Shown: one piece after another, positions 32,830-42,854 of the stretch | Layout of the letters: each line of letters begins with the position of its first letter | Numbering within the stretch: the stretch's first letter is position 1 | Source: Alopecurus myosuroides | Lineage: Eukaryota; Streptophyta; Magnoliopsida; Poales; Poaceae | Direction: 5' to 3' | Assembly (NCBI GenBank): GCA_028641055.1 | Contig: CM054063.1 | Location: forward strand, 44,246,220 to 44,310,219 | DNA length: 64,000 nucleotides | Made by a program: the position numbers and the translations under genes | Notes under the pieces: generated by a model | Told to the model about the DNA's origin: nothing | The model's input: the letters and a program-made list of their open reading frames with translations, nothing else | Databases searched by the model: none

Positions 32830-33400
32830 CCAATCAATTGAGAGACTTTGGAAAGGAAGAGATCTCTGATGAGTGGATCAAGAGGAAATTTGTCAAAGCC
32901 ATTACACCCTTTGAGAAGAATCTCTCCACTAGCATCCAGACAAGAGAGGACTACAATACTCTCAATTCTATTGGTGTGCTTAGCGAGTTCATCGCCATCG
33001 CTCTATCACACAAGAGTTCATATGATGCTCACGCAACCTCTCTTTGAAGTCAAAGGCAATGGCTCGAGTCGATGAAAGTGAAGATGATGATGATGAAGAA
33101 GACTATGAGGACACTTACACCGGAGCTCACAAATGCATTGCTCTTGCTATGCATGGATATTGGAAGAGATGGGAAGCTCACACGGCCGACTCTCCAAGAC
33201 CTCCACGAAACAAGAACTACAAGAAGAATGGTAAGCAGACAAGGACATGCTATAATTGTGCTAGCGCAAACCATTTTCGTGAAGGAGTGCCTTTTGAGCC
33301 AAGATAAGAAAATGAAGGCAAGCTTGTTCGCAAAAACAAGGCCAAGGCTCCACAAAACAAGAACTTCGCTAGATGAGTGCCAAGGGCCCTTTATGTTCAA

Positions 33401-36400
33401 GAATGGGCGGTCCTAGAGACCTATATCTCCGGAGATGAAGGAGATGATGAAGTAGTGGGAGTTGCTCACGTTGCCATAGCTACCGCGTCATCCCCTTCGA
33501 TTTCTCTATTTGAATCCCCCAATGAGATTGTGGCTACCCGACCCAGATGTCTTATGGCAAAAGCCACTTCGGTATGCTCTCCTAACTCCAATACCATTAT
33601 ATATCACTAAACCTCCTTCATTATTAGATTGTGTTGAGAATGTTTGTGAGGAGGATGGTGAGGCTAATGAGTTAGGCCTTTGTCTAGCTAGCCTTAAAGG
33701 TGAAACTAAGGAAAAAGTGAATGCCCTCTTGAGGAAACTTGATGAGGCTCACTCTCTTGTAGATGAAAAGGAGGAGATTATCATGACTTTGGAAAGCCAT
33801 GGAGGTCACACTTGCAATGAACAAGAGCTTGAAAAAGCTCTTTAGAATGAGCGTTCCATTCGTGCCTCTCTTGAGGAGAAATTATCTAGTCTTGAAGAAA
33901 ACTTTGCCATGAGTGTCTCTAAGCTTAGGAAGGATAATGAACAATCTCATGCTATCATTAAAACACTTGAACATGATCAGAGTTGAAGCTAGTAATTACA
34001 CACGAGGAACTTGGTACTCGTCATGAGAAACTAGAAAAAAAGTTCATGTCTCTTAAAGAAATTCATGACAAGTTAACCAAATCTCGTGACAATCTTCTAG
34101 CTCAACAATCAAACAAGCAAGTTATGTCATCCTCATCTACTAGCTTGAATGTCTTGCCTAGCAATGCTTGTAAGGCGACTAATCTTGTGGGAAGTGAGAA
34201 GAATCTCCATGAGGTTGCTCCTCAACGAGTCAACAATGGAAAGGAGGGACTTGGCTATGTAGCCAAGTCAAAGAAGAATTACAAGAAGAAGAACAAGAAG
34301 AAAGTCACCTATCCCTCACAATAAGTAAGATTTGTGAAAGAGGGAGAGGTGGCCAAAGAAACGGAGACCAACACCATTGTGGGTGGTGAGACCTCTAGGG
34401 GGAGCACCACTCATAATGACTTTGCCGGGAAATACAACCCATCTTATGTTCTTATGAAATCTAGAGATGGTCATGTATATGCTAAATATGTTGGTACTTC
34501 TTATGGTGATGATTATCATTGGAGTATTTGGGTTCCAAAGACCCTTGTCGCTAACAAAAGAGGACCCATTCAACGATGGGTACCTAAATAAAGAAACTAA
34601 TCTATTGTAGGGGAGTGCTTCCGGTTCGAACAAATGGACAGTGGATAGTGGTGCATCGCAACATATGACTGGAAGCAATGACGCAATGAGTGATCTTCAT
34701 CCTCCATTACCTCATCTCAATTGCGTTACTATTGGTGATAACTCCGAACTAAAGGTATTGGGACGAGGCAAGGTGGCAATCTCAAATGACTTGTAAATTG
34801 AGAATGTTCTTCTTGTTGAGTCCCTTGGCTATAATCTCATCTCGGTTCTTCAACTTGCTAAAAGCGGTTTTACCTCGTTTTTTAATAGGGAGATTGTGAT
34901 TGTCACTTGGGAGACGACTCTTAAAGTAGCCTTTGTTGGACATGTCGAGAACGGCATGTATGTAGTGGACTTATCTAAAGGAGACACGTGTGCCGCGACA
35001 TGCCTAATGGCTAAAGTTGATGTCGGTTGGTTATGGCATCGGCGGTTAGCCCACACCAATGTGAGGTCGTTGCATGACCTACAAAGTGGCAATCACGTTC
35101 TAGGACTAACGAATGCTAAGTTTGCCAAAGATCGTGTGTGTAGCTCTTGTGTTCTTGGAAAGTAACATGGAGAAGCTCACCCCACCAAGACAAACATCAC
35201 CACCTCAAGAATCCTCGAGCTCATTCACTTTGACCTATTTGGTCCCCTATCGTATGATAGTCTTGGAGGCAAGAAGTATTGCTTGGTGATTGTGGATGAC
35301 TACTCACGATATTGTTGGGTGTACTTCTTCAAAAGGAAGAGTGAGACTCAAAAACGGGTCATCGAGTTCATCACTTTGGTGGAGCGCCAACATAATACGA
35401 GCATCATGGCTATCCTAAGTGACAATGGCTGCGAGTTCAAAAACTACACCGTGGAGGGATTTATTAGCAAGGAAGGAATTGCTCATCAATATTCCACTCC
35501 CTACACCCCTCAACAAAATGGTGTGGCGAAGAGAAAGAATCAGACACTAATGGATGCGGCTCGAACCATGATTGCGGAGTTCTCTTCTCCTTATAACTTT
35601 TGGGCCGAGGCCGTCTCCACCGCTTGTCACGCTAGCAACCGATTGTATCTTCGCAAGATCTTAAACAAGACCCCTTATGAGATTCTCACGGGAAAGAAGC
35701 CGGATGTTTCATACTTCAAGGTCTTTGGGTGCAAGTGCTTCATTCGTAAGAGAGGTAAACGCTTGTTGAAATTCGAGACTAAATCCTATGAGGGTATCTT
35801 TGTTGGTTATGCCACAAACGCTCACGCCTATAGAGTCTACAACAAGTCCACCGGACAAGTTGAAGAAGCTATAGACGTTGTGTTTGATGAGTTTAATGGG
35901 TCCCAAGGGGGGCGTATAGATCATGGTGTTGTAGGAGATGCAATTCCTCCTATCGTCATAAGAAGAATGGGGATTGGTCAAATAATCCCCATCGAGGGTT
36001 ACCGGATGACGGAGGGAGAAGGACTATGCTCCACTCAAGTGGAGACATTGACTACACCCATTGATACTCAAGCTACCCAACAAGATGCACCAAGCCCTCA
36101 TGCTTCCCATAAAGGCCAAGCTAACGTTCAAGATCATTCGATCAATCAAGGCCAAGCTAACACTCAAGGCCAAGCTCATGATGAAGGCCAAGCTCACAAT
36201 GAAAGACAAGAACAAGATACTCATGTTGATGATAGAACTCGACGCACAAGGGATCCACCTCCCTTTCATAAACAAGAACAAGGTCAAGGTGGAGAAGACT
36301 CCGGCGATGAAGATGATGATCAAGTGCTATCCAAGGAAACTTTGGAGGAGATGCTAGCTCATAGGGCAAAGAGAAGGTTAGAAAATCTTGCTCGTGCCGG

Positions 36401-38041
36401 TCACACGTAGGACATGATTCTTGGAAAAGTTCGTGGAAGGGTCGTCACAAGCAGGCAATTGGCAGATTTTAGCAAGGCTCATACTTTCCTCTCTGATCAC
36501 ATTGAGCCCAAGAAGTTCTATGAAGCTATTGAAGATCAAGATTGGCTTGAAGCTATGCACGATTAACTCAACAATTTCGAGCGCAACAAGGTGTGTTATT
36601 TGGTGCCAAGACCCAAAGATTGCAAGAACGTCACCGGCACCAAGTGGACCTTCAAGAACAAGCAAGACAAGGACGACATCGTCATTCGCAACAAGGCAAG
36701 ATTGGTAGCTCAAGGTATCTCTCAAGTCGAAGGCGTCGATTTCGGTGAAACTTTCGCTCTCGTAGCTCGTCTTAAATCAACTCGTATCTTGCTTGCATAT
36801 GCTTCTCATCATAACTTTAAACTACAACAAATGGATGTTAAAAGTGCATTTTTGAATGGTCCATCCACGAGTTGGTCTATGTCAAGCAACCTCCGGGTTT
36901 CGAGGATCCCAACCACCCCGATGATGTCTACAAACTCGATAAGGCACTCTATGGGCTTAAACAAGCTCCACGTGCGTGGTACGAGCACCTTAAAGAGTTT
37001 TTAGTGGACTGTGGGTTCAATGTTGGTTTAATCGATCCTACCCTTTTCACCAAAAACGTTGGAGGTGACTTGTTCATATGCCAACTCTATGTGGATGATA
37101 TCATCTTTGGTTCTACTAACATTGCATTCAATGATGAGTTTTGCAAGCTTATGCCGGATAAATTCGAGATGTCTATGATGGGAGAGTTAGAGTATTTCCT
37201 TGGCTTTGAGATCAAGCAACATCCCGAAGGCACATTCATAAAGCAAGCCAAGTATACTCAAGACATGCTCAAGCGGTTCAACATGCATGATGCCGAACCT
37301 ATGAAGACTCCTATGTCCACGACTATTGACTTGAAACCCGACCCAAATGGTAAAGAGGTAGATCAAAAGGTATACCGCTCCATGATTGGCTCTTTGCTCT
37401 ACCTATGTGCATCTAGACCCGATATTATGTATAGCGTAGGTAAATGTGCAAGGTTTCAAGCCTCTCTGAGACAAAGTCATTTTGAAGCGGTTAAGCGCAT
37501 CTTTCGATATTTAGTTCATACCCCAAACTTTGGTCTTTGGTATCCCAAGGGTTCAAGCTTTCAGCTCATTGGGTATTCGGATGCGGACTATGCAGGCGAG
37601 AAGACGGATAGGAAATGTACATCGGGAGGTTGTCAATTTCTTGGTCGCTCATTGGTATGTTGGTCTTCCAAGAAGCAAAACGGCATCGCCCTCTCTACCA
37701 CCGATGCCAAATACATCTCCGCGGCGAGTTGTTGTTCTCAATTACTATGGATACGACAAACACTGAGAGATTATGGCATCGACTTCGACAAAGTTCCCCT
37801 CATGTGCGATAATGAGAGTTCCGTCAAGATCGCCTACAATCCCGTTCTTCACTCCAAGACGAAGCACATTGAGATACGGCATCATTTCATTCGGGATCAT
37901 GTTGAGAAGGGTGATATTGATCTTTCCTATGTGCCGACCAAGGATCAACTCGCGGACATCTTCACGAAGGCCCTTGATGAACCAAGATTTTGGGGTTCGA
38001 GGAATGAACTAAATGTTATCGATGCGTCTAACTTCTCTTGA
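33401..38041 (+). pseudogene. SIRE-like pol: protease, integrase, RT, RNase H (multiply mutated)
   Basis: A coiled-coil-like Glu/Lys-rich linker (33600-34320) contains TAG and TGA interruptions. The protease motif VDSGASQHMTG is at about 34641-34673. The integrase zinc region is WLWHRRLAHTN...CSSCVLGK (35029-35162, TAA after it). The catalytic core has HFDLFGPLS and LSDNGCEF, but the third acidic residue is Lys in NGVAKRKN (codon 35529-35531), where Copia integrases have Glu. A long hydrophilic Gln/Ala repeat region follows (GQAN/GQAH units, 36110-36200). RT begins KVCYLVPRPKDCKNVTGTKW. It shifts frame near 36860 and reaches YVDDIIFGSTN near 37090. RNase H has GYSDADYAGEKTDRKCTSGG, but STTDAKYIS replaces the usual STTEAEY. 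The C-terminus PTKDQLADIFTKAL ends at TGA 38039-38041. Both catalytic changes are consistent with G-to-A transitions. Confidence 0.92.
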
Positions 38042-38789
38042 ACCCTTGCATAATTACATTCACTATATGTGCTATCGACTATAGATGTAGGCATGGACAT
38101 AGGGGGAGCGTAGTTCAATTCATGAACCAACACTCCACCTATCATGCGCAAAACAATCAAAGCTTCATGCATGTCTAGTCATTTTGTGACTTATTGTGCT
38201 TAAACGTGAGTCAGACTTTTGGGCCCAAGATACATCTTCGCGGCTCCTTGGTATACACTCAAACACGGTGGCTTTGGCCACCAACATTTCTCTTTGTATT
38301 GAGTTTTTGCTTTTCGTTCGTGTTTTGTGTGTTCATCGTCGTTGATTCATGTTTTGTTTTAGAGGCTCACTTCTTGTATCCTTTTTCCACAAAAACCTCG
38401 GAAGGCACGGGAACCCGGAAATTCCGGCCTAGGGCCCGAAAATTTCCAGCCTCAAGACATTCTCCTCAGAAATTTTCACCCATTTCCAAGGTGTTCGCTC
38501 AGAGAAGGCACCCCGGAAATTTGGGCAGAAATTTCCGGTGCAAATATCCGGGGGTCCGGAATATTCCGTGTCTTAAGCCCCGGAAATTTCCGTGGCTCGA
38601 GATTGACCAGAAAATTCCCCCAAATATCCAGCGTGCCCGCTCGCAGAAGGTACACCGGATATTTGGGGCGGATATTCCGGCCTCAAATCTCCACCCCCGG
38701 AATATTCCGGTCCTAATACCGGAATAATCCGGTCTGCACGGCTGGGGGCTATAAATAGGCGACGGGAGGGGCAGTTCCTGACCGCCAAC
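38042..38789 (+). promoter_or_regulatory. LTR-U3-like segment upstream of third ORF (possible internal promoter)
   Basis: From about 38400, GGAAATTTCC/GGAATATTCC palindromes recur, including a perfect CCGGAATATTCCGG at 38697-38710 and a TGCCCGCTCGCAGAAGG at 38634. Both are also hallmarks of the element's LTR U3. A CTATAAATAG box at 38749-38758, the same string as the LTR TATA box, stands shortly before the third ORF. 38042-38400 has no feature I can name. Confidence 0.6.
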
Positions 38790-40506
38790 TTCCATGATTT
38801 TTCTGCAGAGCTTGGTGATCCCTTTGCTGGTCTTCACACTCCTCAGGGTGCTCGCATGCACATTCACAGGATGGAGTATGAGAAGAAAATGCTTGCTGAG
38901 CCGTATGGTTCTACTGGTGTTGTGGGATCTACAAAAGGTCTATACCCCATATATGAAATCCTGCTGCATATGTTCAGTGAGACTATTGCCCCGAGCGCGG
39001 GAAATGATGATGAGATTCATGGTGGCTTGGTTAACCTCATGTACCACTCCTACCCGACCTTCACTGAGGGCGACATGATAGATACTGAGCGTCACAAGAT
39101 TGATGTGATGGACTTCATCTTCAACGAGATCCACTTTGCTCTCTTCAACCGCAAAGTGCCCCCATATGCTCCTTACATCATGAAGCTCATCAAGTCTCGC
39201 TATCCTGCTGAACTCCGTGATGATCTGGAGTTAGACTGTGATGACCACAAGGATGTCAGGCTGTATAAGAAGGCCGCCCACACACAGCAGGCTGCTCATG
39301 ATGTTGGCACCACGGGTCAGGGTCACCCTGATCCTCGCATGCGTCCACCTCCTCCCGGCACCAAGAAGCGCTCATGGCTCGCTCGTGCCAGCGAGAAAGT
39401 GATGTGCATGAATGTGTGCATTCACAAGGAGAACTACAATGCCTATGTTGAGCGCCGCAACATCCAGGAGAACCAGCGCACCATCATGACTGCTCTCAAC
39501 ATTCCCAATGTGTCGGGGTGTTGCCCCCGAGTAGGGTCAAGGCAAGTGCTAAGGGCAAGGTCAGAAGAGATGTTTGGCAGAGTAGCTGGCTACCCGGTAC
39601 ACGCTACCCGGTCGACTGCTATTCGGTCGTACACGCTGATGGCCAGGAGAAAGAATCAAGGAAGTTATACTCCTCCGAGTAGAGGAAGAGGTCCGAGTAG
39701 AGGGAGTGGGTTCCTACTCGGGCCAGAAGTTAAAGGAGCCGTTCTGACACAGGATCCCGCGTATCCTGGGTCCGTACTGCTGCACTGTTCATCTGCAGAG
39801 CGCGTGCTTATCCGCGTCAGGGTGTCAGCAGGGCGGCGCAGGTTAGGGGGCCTACCCTGTGGTCGTGGCAGTGATAACAGAACGTCACCTTGGTTTTGCA
39901 CAACGACTTTCCACACAAGACAAATTAGGAAGCCAAAGCTGTCAGAGGGAAGATGGAAGTGTGCAGTGTGCATACTATGTCGACATATGTTTGTACTTTT
40001 CCCGGTTGGTTGTATTCGGCTGGGCACCAGTATATAAGGTGCCCTGCCCCCTCCGGCGCGAGGGACACGAGGGGACACACTACGAAACCCTAGATCTTCA
40101 CGTAGAGAGAAGAGTGGCTACGCGGCTGTAGGCCAAACTTGTACTGTGGCTACTCGGTGAGACACAAATATACAGAGAGAAAGGCAGGAGTAGGGGTTTT
40201 ACCTCCACACGAGGGCCCTGAACCTGGTTAGATCTTATTGTTTGCAGTGACTGATTCATCCCACACGCGAGCTACTCGCTGCGTGATCCCTCCCCGAGCA
40301 CCTCCAGCGTCCATCGTCCCCACATCTTTAGCCATCCTATGGCATCTGCCGTGACACCACCACGACACAATGTGCCATCTCCTCTTCCTGACAGGATTGC
40401 ATACAAGAACTGGAACAACCGCGACGTTGACTGGGATCTGGGAGTAGATGATGATGAGGACATTGCGTCTGCTAGCAGGGAGGAACAAGAAGATACCCAG
40501 GCCTAG
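38790..40506 (+). pseudogene. SIRE-like third ORF (env position), interrupted by a solo LTR
   Basis: The open frame includes MHIHRMEYEKKMLAEPYGST, IYEILLHMFSETIAPSAGND, YPTFTEGDMIDTERHKIDVM and MKLIKSRYPAELRDDLELD. It then has a Pro-rich, Lys/Arg-rich segment (PRMRPPPPGTKKRSWLARAS). At 39505 it is broken by an 857-bp solo LTR and its CAATG target duplication. The frame continues without shift at 40373 to an acidic C-terminus and TAG 40504-40506. The start is uncertain because the frame is open upstream of the first Met at 38856. The SIRE lineage carries an extra ORF here that is often called env-like. I see no convincing membrane-spanning segments. Apart from the insertion, this ORF has no stop or shift, unlike gag and pol. 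Confidence 0.75.
39511..40367. mobile_element. Solo LTR (857 bp) inside third ORF
   Basis: It begins TGTCGGGG and ends CACGACA (5-bp inverted TGTCG/CGACA), flanked by CAATG at 39506-39510 and 40368-40372. A TATATAAGG is at 40031-40039. No internal retrotransposon sequence exists, so it is the product of LTR-LTR recombination. Repeated CTACCCGG/GAGTAG motifs lie near its left end. Family not identified. Confidence 0.9.
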
Positions 40507-40821
40507 AGTTTGCTCTATGGGACGTAGTGCTCTCTTTTCTCTTTTTGGTATCCTGATGCCAAAGGGGGAGAAGATCTAGTGATCGCGGGGATTTGCTAGG
40601 GTGAGTTTCGTTCTTTTTCGTTATCGTTTTTATCGTTTCGTGCGTCTTTTCGAACTTTGTCTCATCGTGCTCGTTATTCGTGGATTTGTTCATGTGAACT
40701 ATTATTATTAGGAGGCAAGTCTCCTATATATGTTATCTGTGGTGTTTTACTTTCCATCGCATTGTTAGTTTATCCCTATGCAAATACCCGTGTTGTCGTC
40801 ACTCACCAAAAAGGGGGAGAT
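40507..40821 (+). other. 3' untranslated region and polypurine tract of SIRE-like element
   Basis: Non-coding T-rich sequence ending in CACTCACCAAAAAGGGGGAG (40799-40820), the PPT directly before the 3' LTR. Confidence 0.8.
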
Positions 40822-42072
40822 TGAAAGCTCATGATCCCTCTAATGATTTTGGTGATGATAAGAACGCGGGTATCATCTCTCTATCAATATTGTTTGAGCA
40901 TATGCAGCTGGCCTCTCAGATGATTATTCGTAAATGCACTCAAAAAGTTCAAAGAGGAGTTCTAAAAATTATCTCTACTGATACCGGATTATTCAGATGC
41001 TATCCCCAAAAGTTCAATATTGTCATCACTCACCAAAAAGGGGGAGATTTCTCACGTGCCCGCGCGCAGGGATGGGGTCGGATTATTGGCCGGAAATTTC
41101 TGGCCCCGGATCATTCAAAAATCCGCCCCTCGGATTATTCAAATATCCGGCCTGGTCCTTAGCAGTTTTTCGGCGCGGTGCTGCTGCCCGTGCACAAAGA
41201 TGGGGGCGGAATATTGGGCGGAATTTTCCGGCCCCGGAATATTCAAAATTCCGCCCCCGGACATTTCAAATATCCGGTCGTGGTGCACCGTAAATTTCCG
41301 GTGCTAAACCCGGAATATTCCGGCCCTGGCGCACTACAACGGTCAGAAATTGGAGGAGCCTGTAAATACCTGTCTTCTTCCTCTAGATAGCCAGTTCGTC
41401 CATTCCTCTCTCTCTCCTCCATTGTTGAAGAGCTCAAAACGCCCCGATCTCCCTCCTCCTCCAACCAAACTCGATTCCCTTCAAGGATCTCATGGAGGAT
41501 GACTAGATCTACCTTTCTACCAAGCCAAAAAATTTGTTCGCACACCATACCTCTTGGGATCTTGTAATCTCTTGGTTGCCTTGTCATCCAAGGGAAACCC
41601 TAGTGCTTGTAGCTTCCACCTTGTAGAAAGAAGCTTCAGATTGTTCAGAGCCTCCATCTCACTTGTGGAGTAGCCTCAACCACTTGTAAAGGTTTGGTCA
41701 ACGCCTTCAAGTCGACCTCATAGTGGAAACGAGAATCTCCCTCACCGGATAAGCTCAAGGAGAATAAGGTGTGTACATCCGTGCTATTGAGGAGCGCCTA
41801 GGTGGCTCCCCACCTTTCCAACGTAGACGTACTTCTTTTAAGAAGGAACTACGGGAAACATATCCTTGTCTCCGTGTTTTCACTTGTGGTTATCTTGTGC
41901 CTTGCTTTTACTTCTGTTGCTACTCGTTATTTGTCACATAGGGTGTCTACTTAGTTGCACATCTAGATAACCAAGTTATTAACTTCCCAAAGCACCCACT
42001 AAAATTGAAAAAGACTTAAAATTTGTAGGTCACCTATTCACCCCCCCTCTAGTTGACCTTAGTGTACTTTCA
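40822..42072 (+). repeat. 3' LTR of SIRE-like element (1251 bp), rearranged
   Basis: TGAAAGC...TTTCA. Only two of the roughly 100-bp U3 repeats remain (41057, 41185). At 41019-41050 it contains a second copy of the PPT-proximal sequence TCACTCACCAAAAAGGGGGA in place of about 200 bp present in the 5' LTR. A CCGGAATATTCCGG palindrome is at 41310-41323. Confidence 0.92.
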
Positions 42073-42854
42073 GCTGGGAACAAGAAGATCAGAACATCAG
42101 CGTCTCTAGTGCCGAGAGCCTAGACAACTGTTCTGCAAAAAAAAATGGCGGAAATTCTGCGTGACCTTATGCGGACGAGCCTTGCCGGCAACAGACGGAG
42201 ACGTTGGCCGCCTGGAGTGCGGCACGTCCACGGAGCCTCTCCGCCATGTTCTGAAGCGGTGCTGACAACGTTGGTCCGACCATGGATCGATTAGCAGGAG
42301 AGTCGGGATCTCAAACACCAATGAAATAGCTTTTTCCACAGAGAATGATGTAGCGCCGAGGGATGGTGGTGAGCGCGCAAAGGGATGTGGGCGGGCAACG
42401 CGGAAACCTCGCGCTGGAGCTTGCGGATGGCGGCGGGCACGTGATGAGGAGACAGCAGCGAGCGCGAGCATGAAGGTGGCCGGCACATGCGTATGCTGAT
42501 GCTCCACGGTCACCAGGAGGAGGGCAAGCGGAAGAGAGGCACCTGAGCATCGAAGGACCGACCTGTGGTGGGAGGAGCTGGGGTGGCCGGTAAGGTGCAT
42601 GGAGGCGACGGCGGTGGTGGGTCACTCGGGGAGATAGAAAATGAGGTGAAGATGGGAACGAGGTATTTTCACGCACGGGATTGTTGGGCTTCTCGCGAGG
42701 AGCATTGCGAGGCTTACCAGGCCTAAATGAACTGTGCGGGCCATCGAGGGAGCGGCAGACCGCACACGACGATGTACGTACGTCGAACCAGCGCCGCAGC
42801 GGCAGACATTGATCTGCTTTATGCATTCCGCGCTCCCCTACTCCTAACTCCTAA

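Larger units (their letters stand above)
22859..33400 (+). pseudogene. SIRE-like gag, split by a 9.1-kb Gypsy insertion and frameshifted
   Basis: The first part runs 22859-23697. The ATG (MVNGDDPESSKEELSKM) opens a Ser/Lys-rich acidic N-terminus. A frameshift near 23375 follows, and the UBN2-like Copia capsid core continues (FHPHDPRNLTPRKDVES, AKEAWDKLDTLFQGNASIQ, LYRRVVTLA) up to the CCAAT target site. The second part resumes at 32835 after the nested element and reads through FGKEEISDEWIKRKF, where the original gag continues. It reaches an acidic DEDDDEEDYEDTY-like stretch. A CX2CX4H zinc knuckle near 33248 (CYNCASANHF) is broken by a shift before its last Cys. The 31 kb-scale coordinates include the inserted Gypsy. 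Gag would form the particle shell; this copy cannot. Confidence 0.85.
21435..42072 (+). mobile_element. SIRE/Maximus-like Ty1-Copia element, 20.6 kb with nested insertions
   Basis: The LTRs begin TGAAAGCTCATG and end GTACTTTCA. The target duplication GCTGG is perfect (21430-21434 and 42073-42077). A canonical Met-tRNA primer site TGGTATCAGAGC and a purine tract AAAAAGGGGGAGA are present. Protein order is gag, protease, integrase, RT, RNase H, then a third ORF in the env position, which is typical of the SIRE lineage. Two younger insertions (23698-32829 and 39511-40367) account for about 10 kb, leaving about 10.6 kb of element. Coding regions have many stops and frameshifts, and the integrase and RNase H lack catalytic residues. 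The name Maximus is from memory of family features and needs a library search. Confidence 0.92.

Noticed and set aside
38790..40506. A true viral envelope protein
   Set aside because: Only the position matches; I see no signal peptide, transmembrane helix or fusion-type segment.
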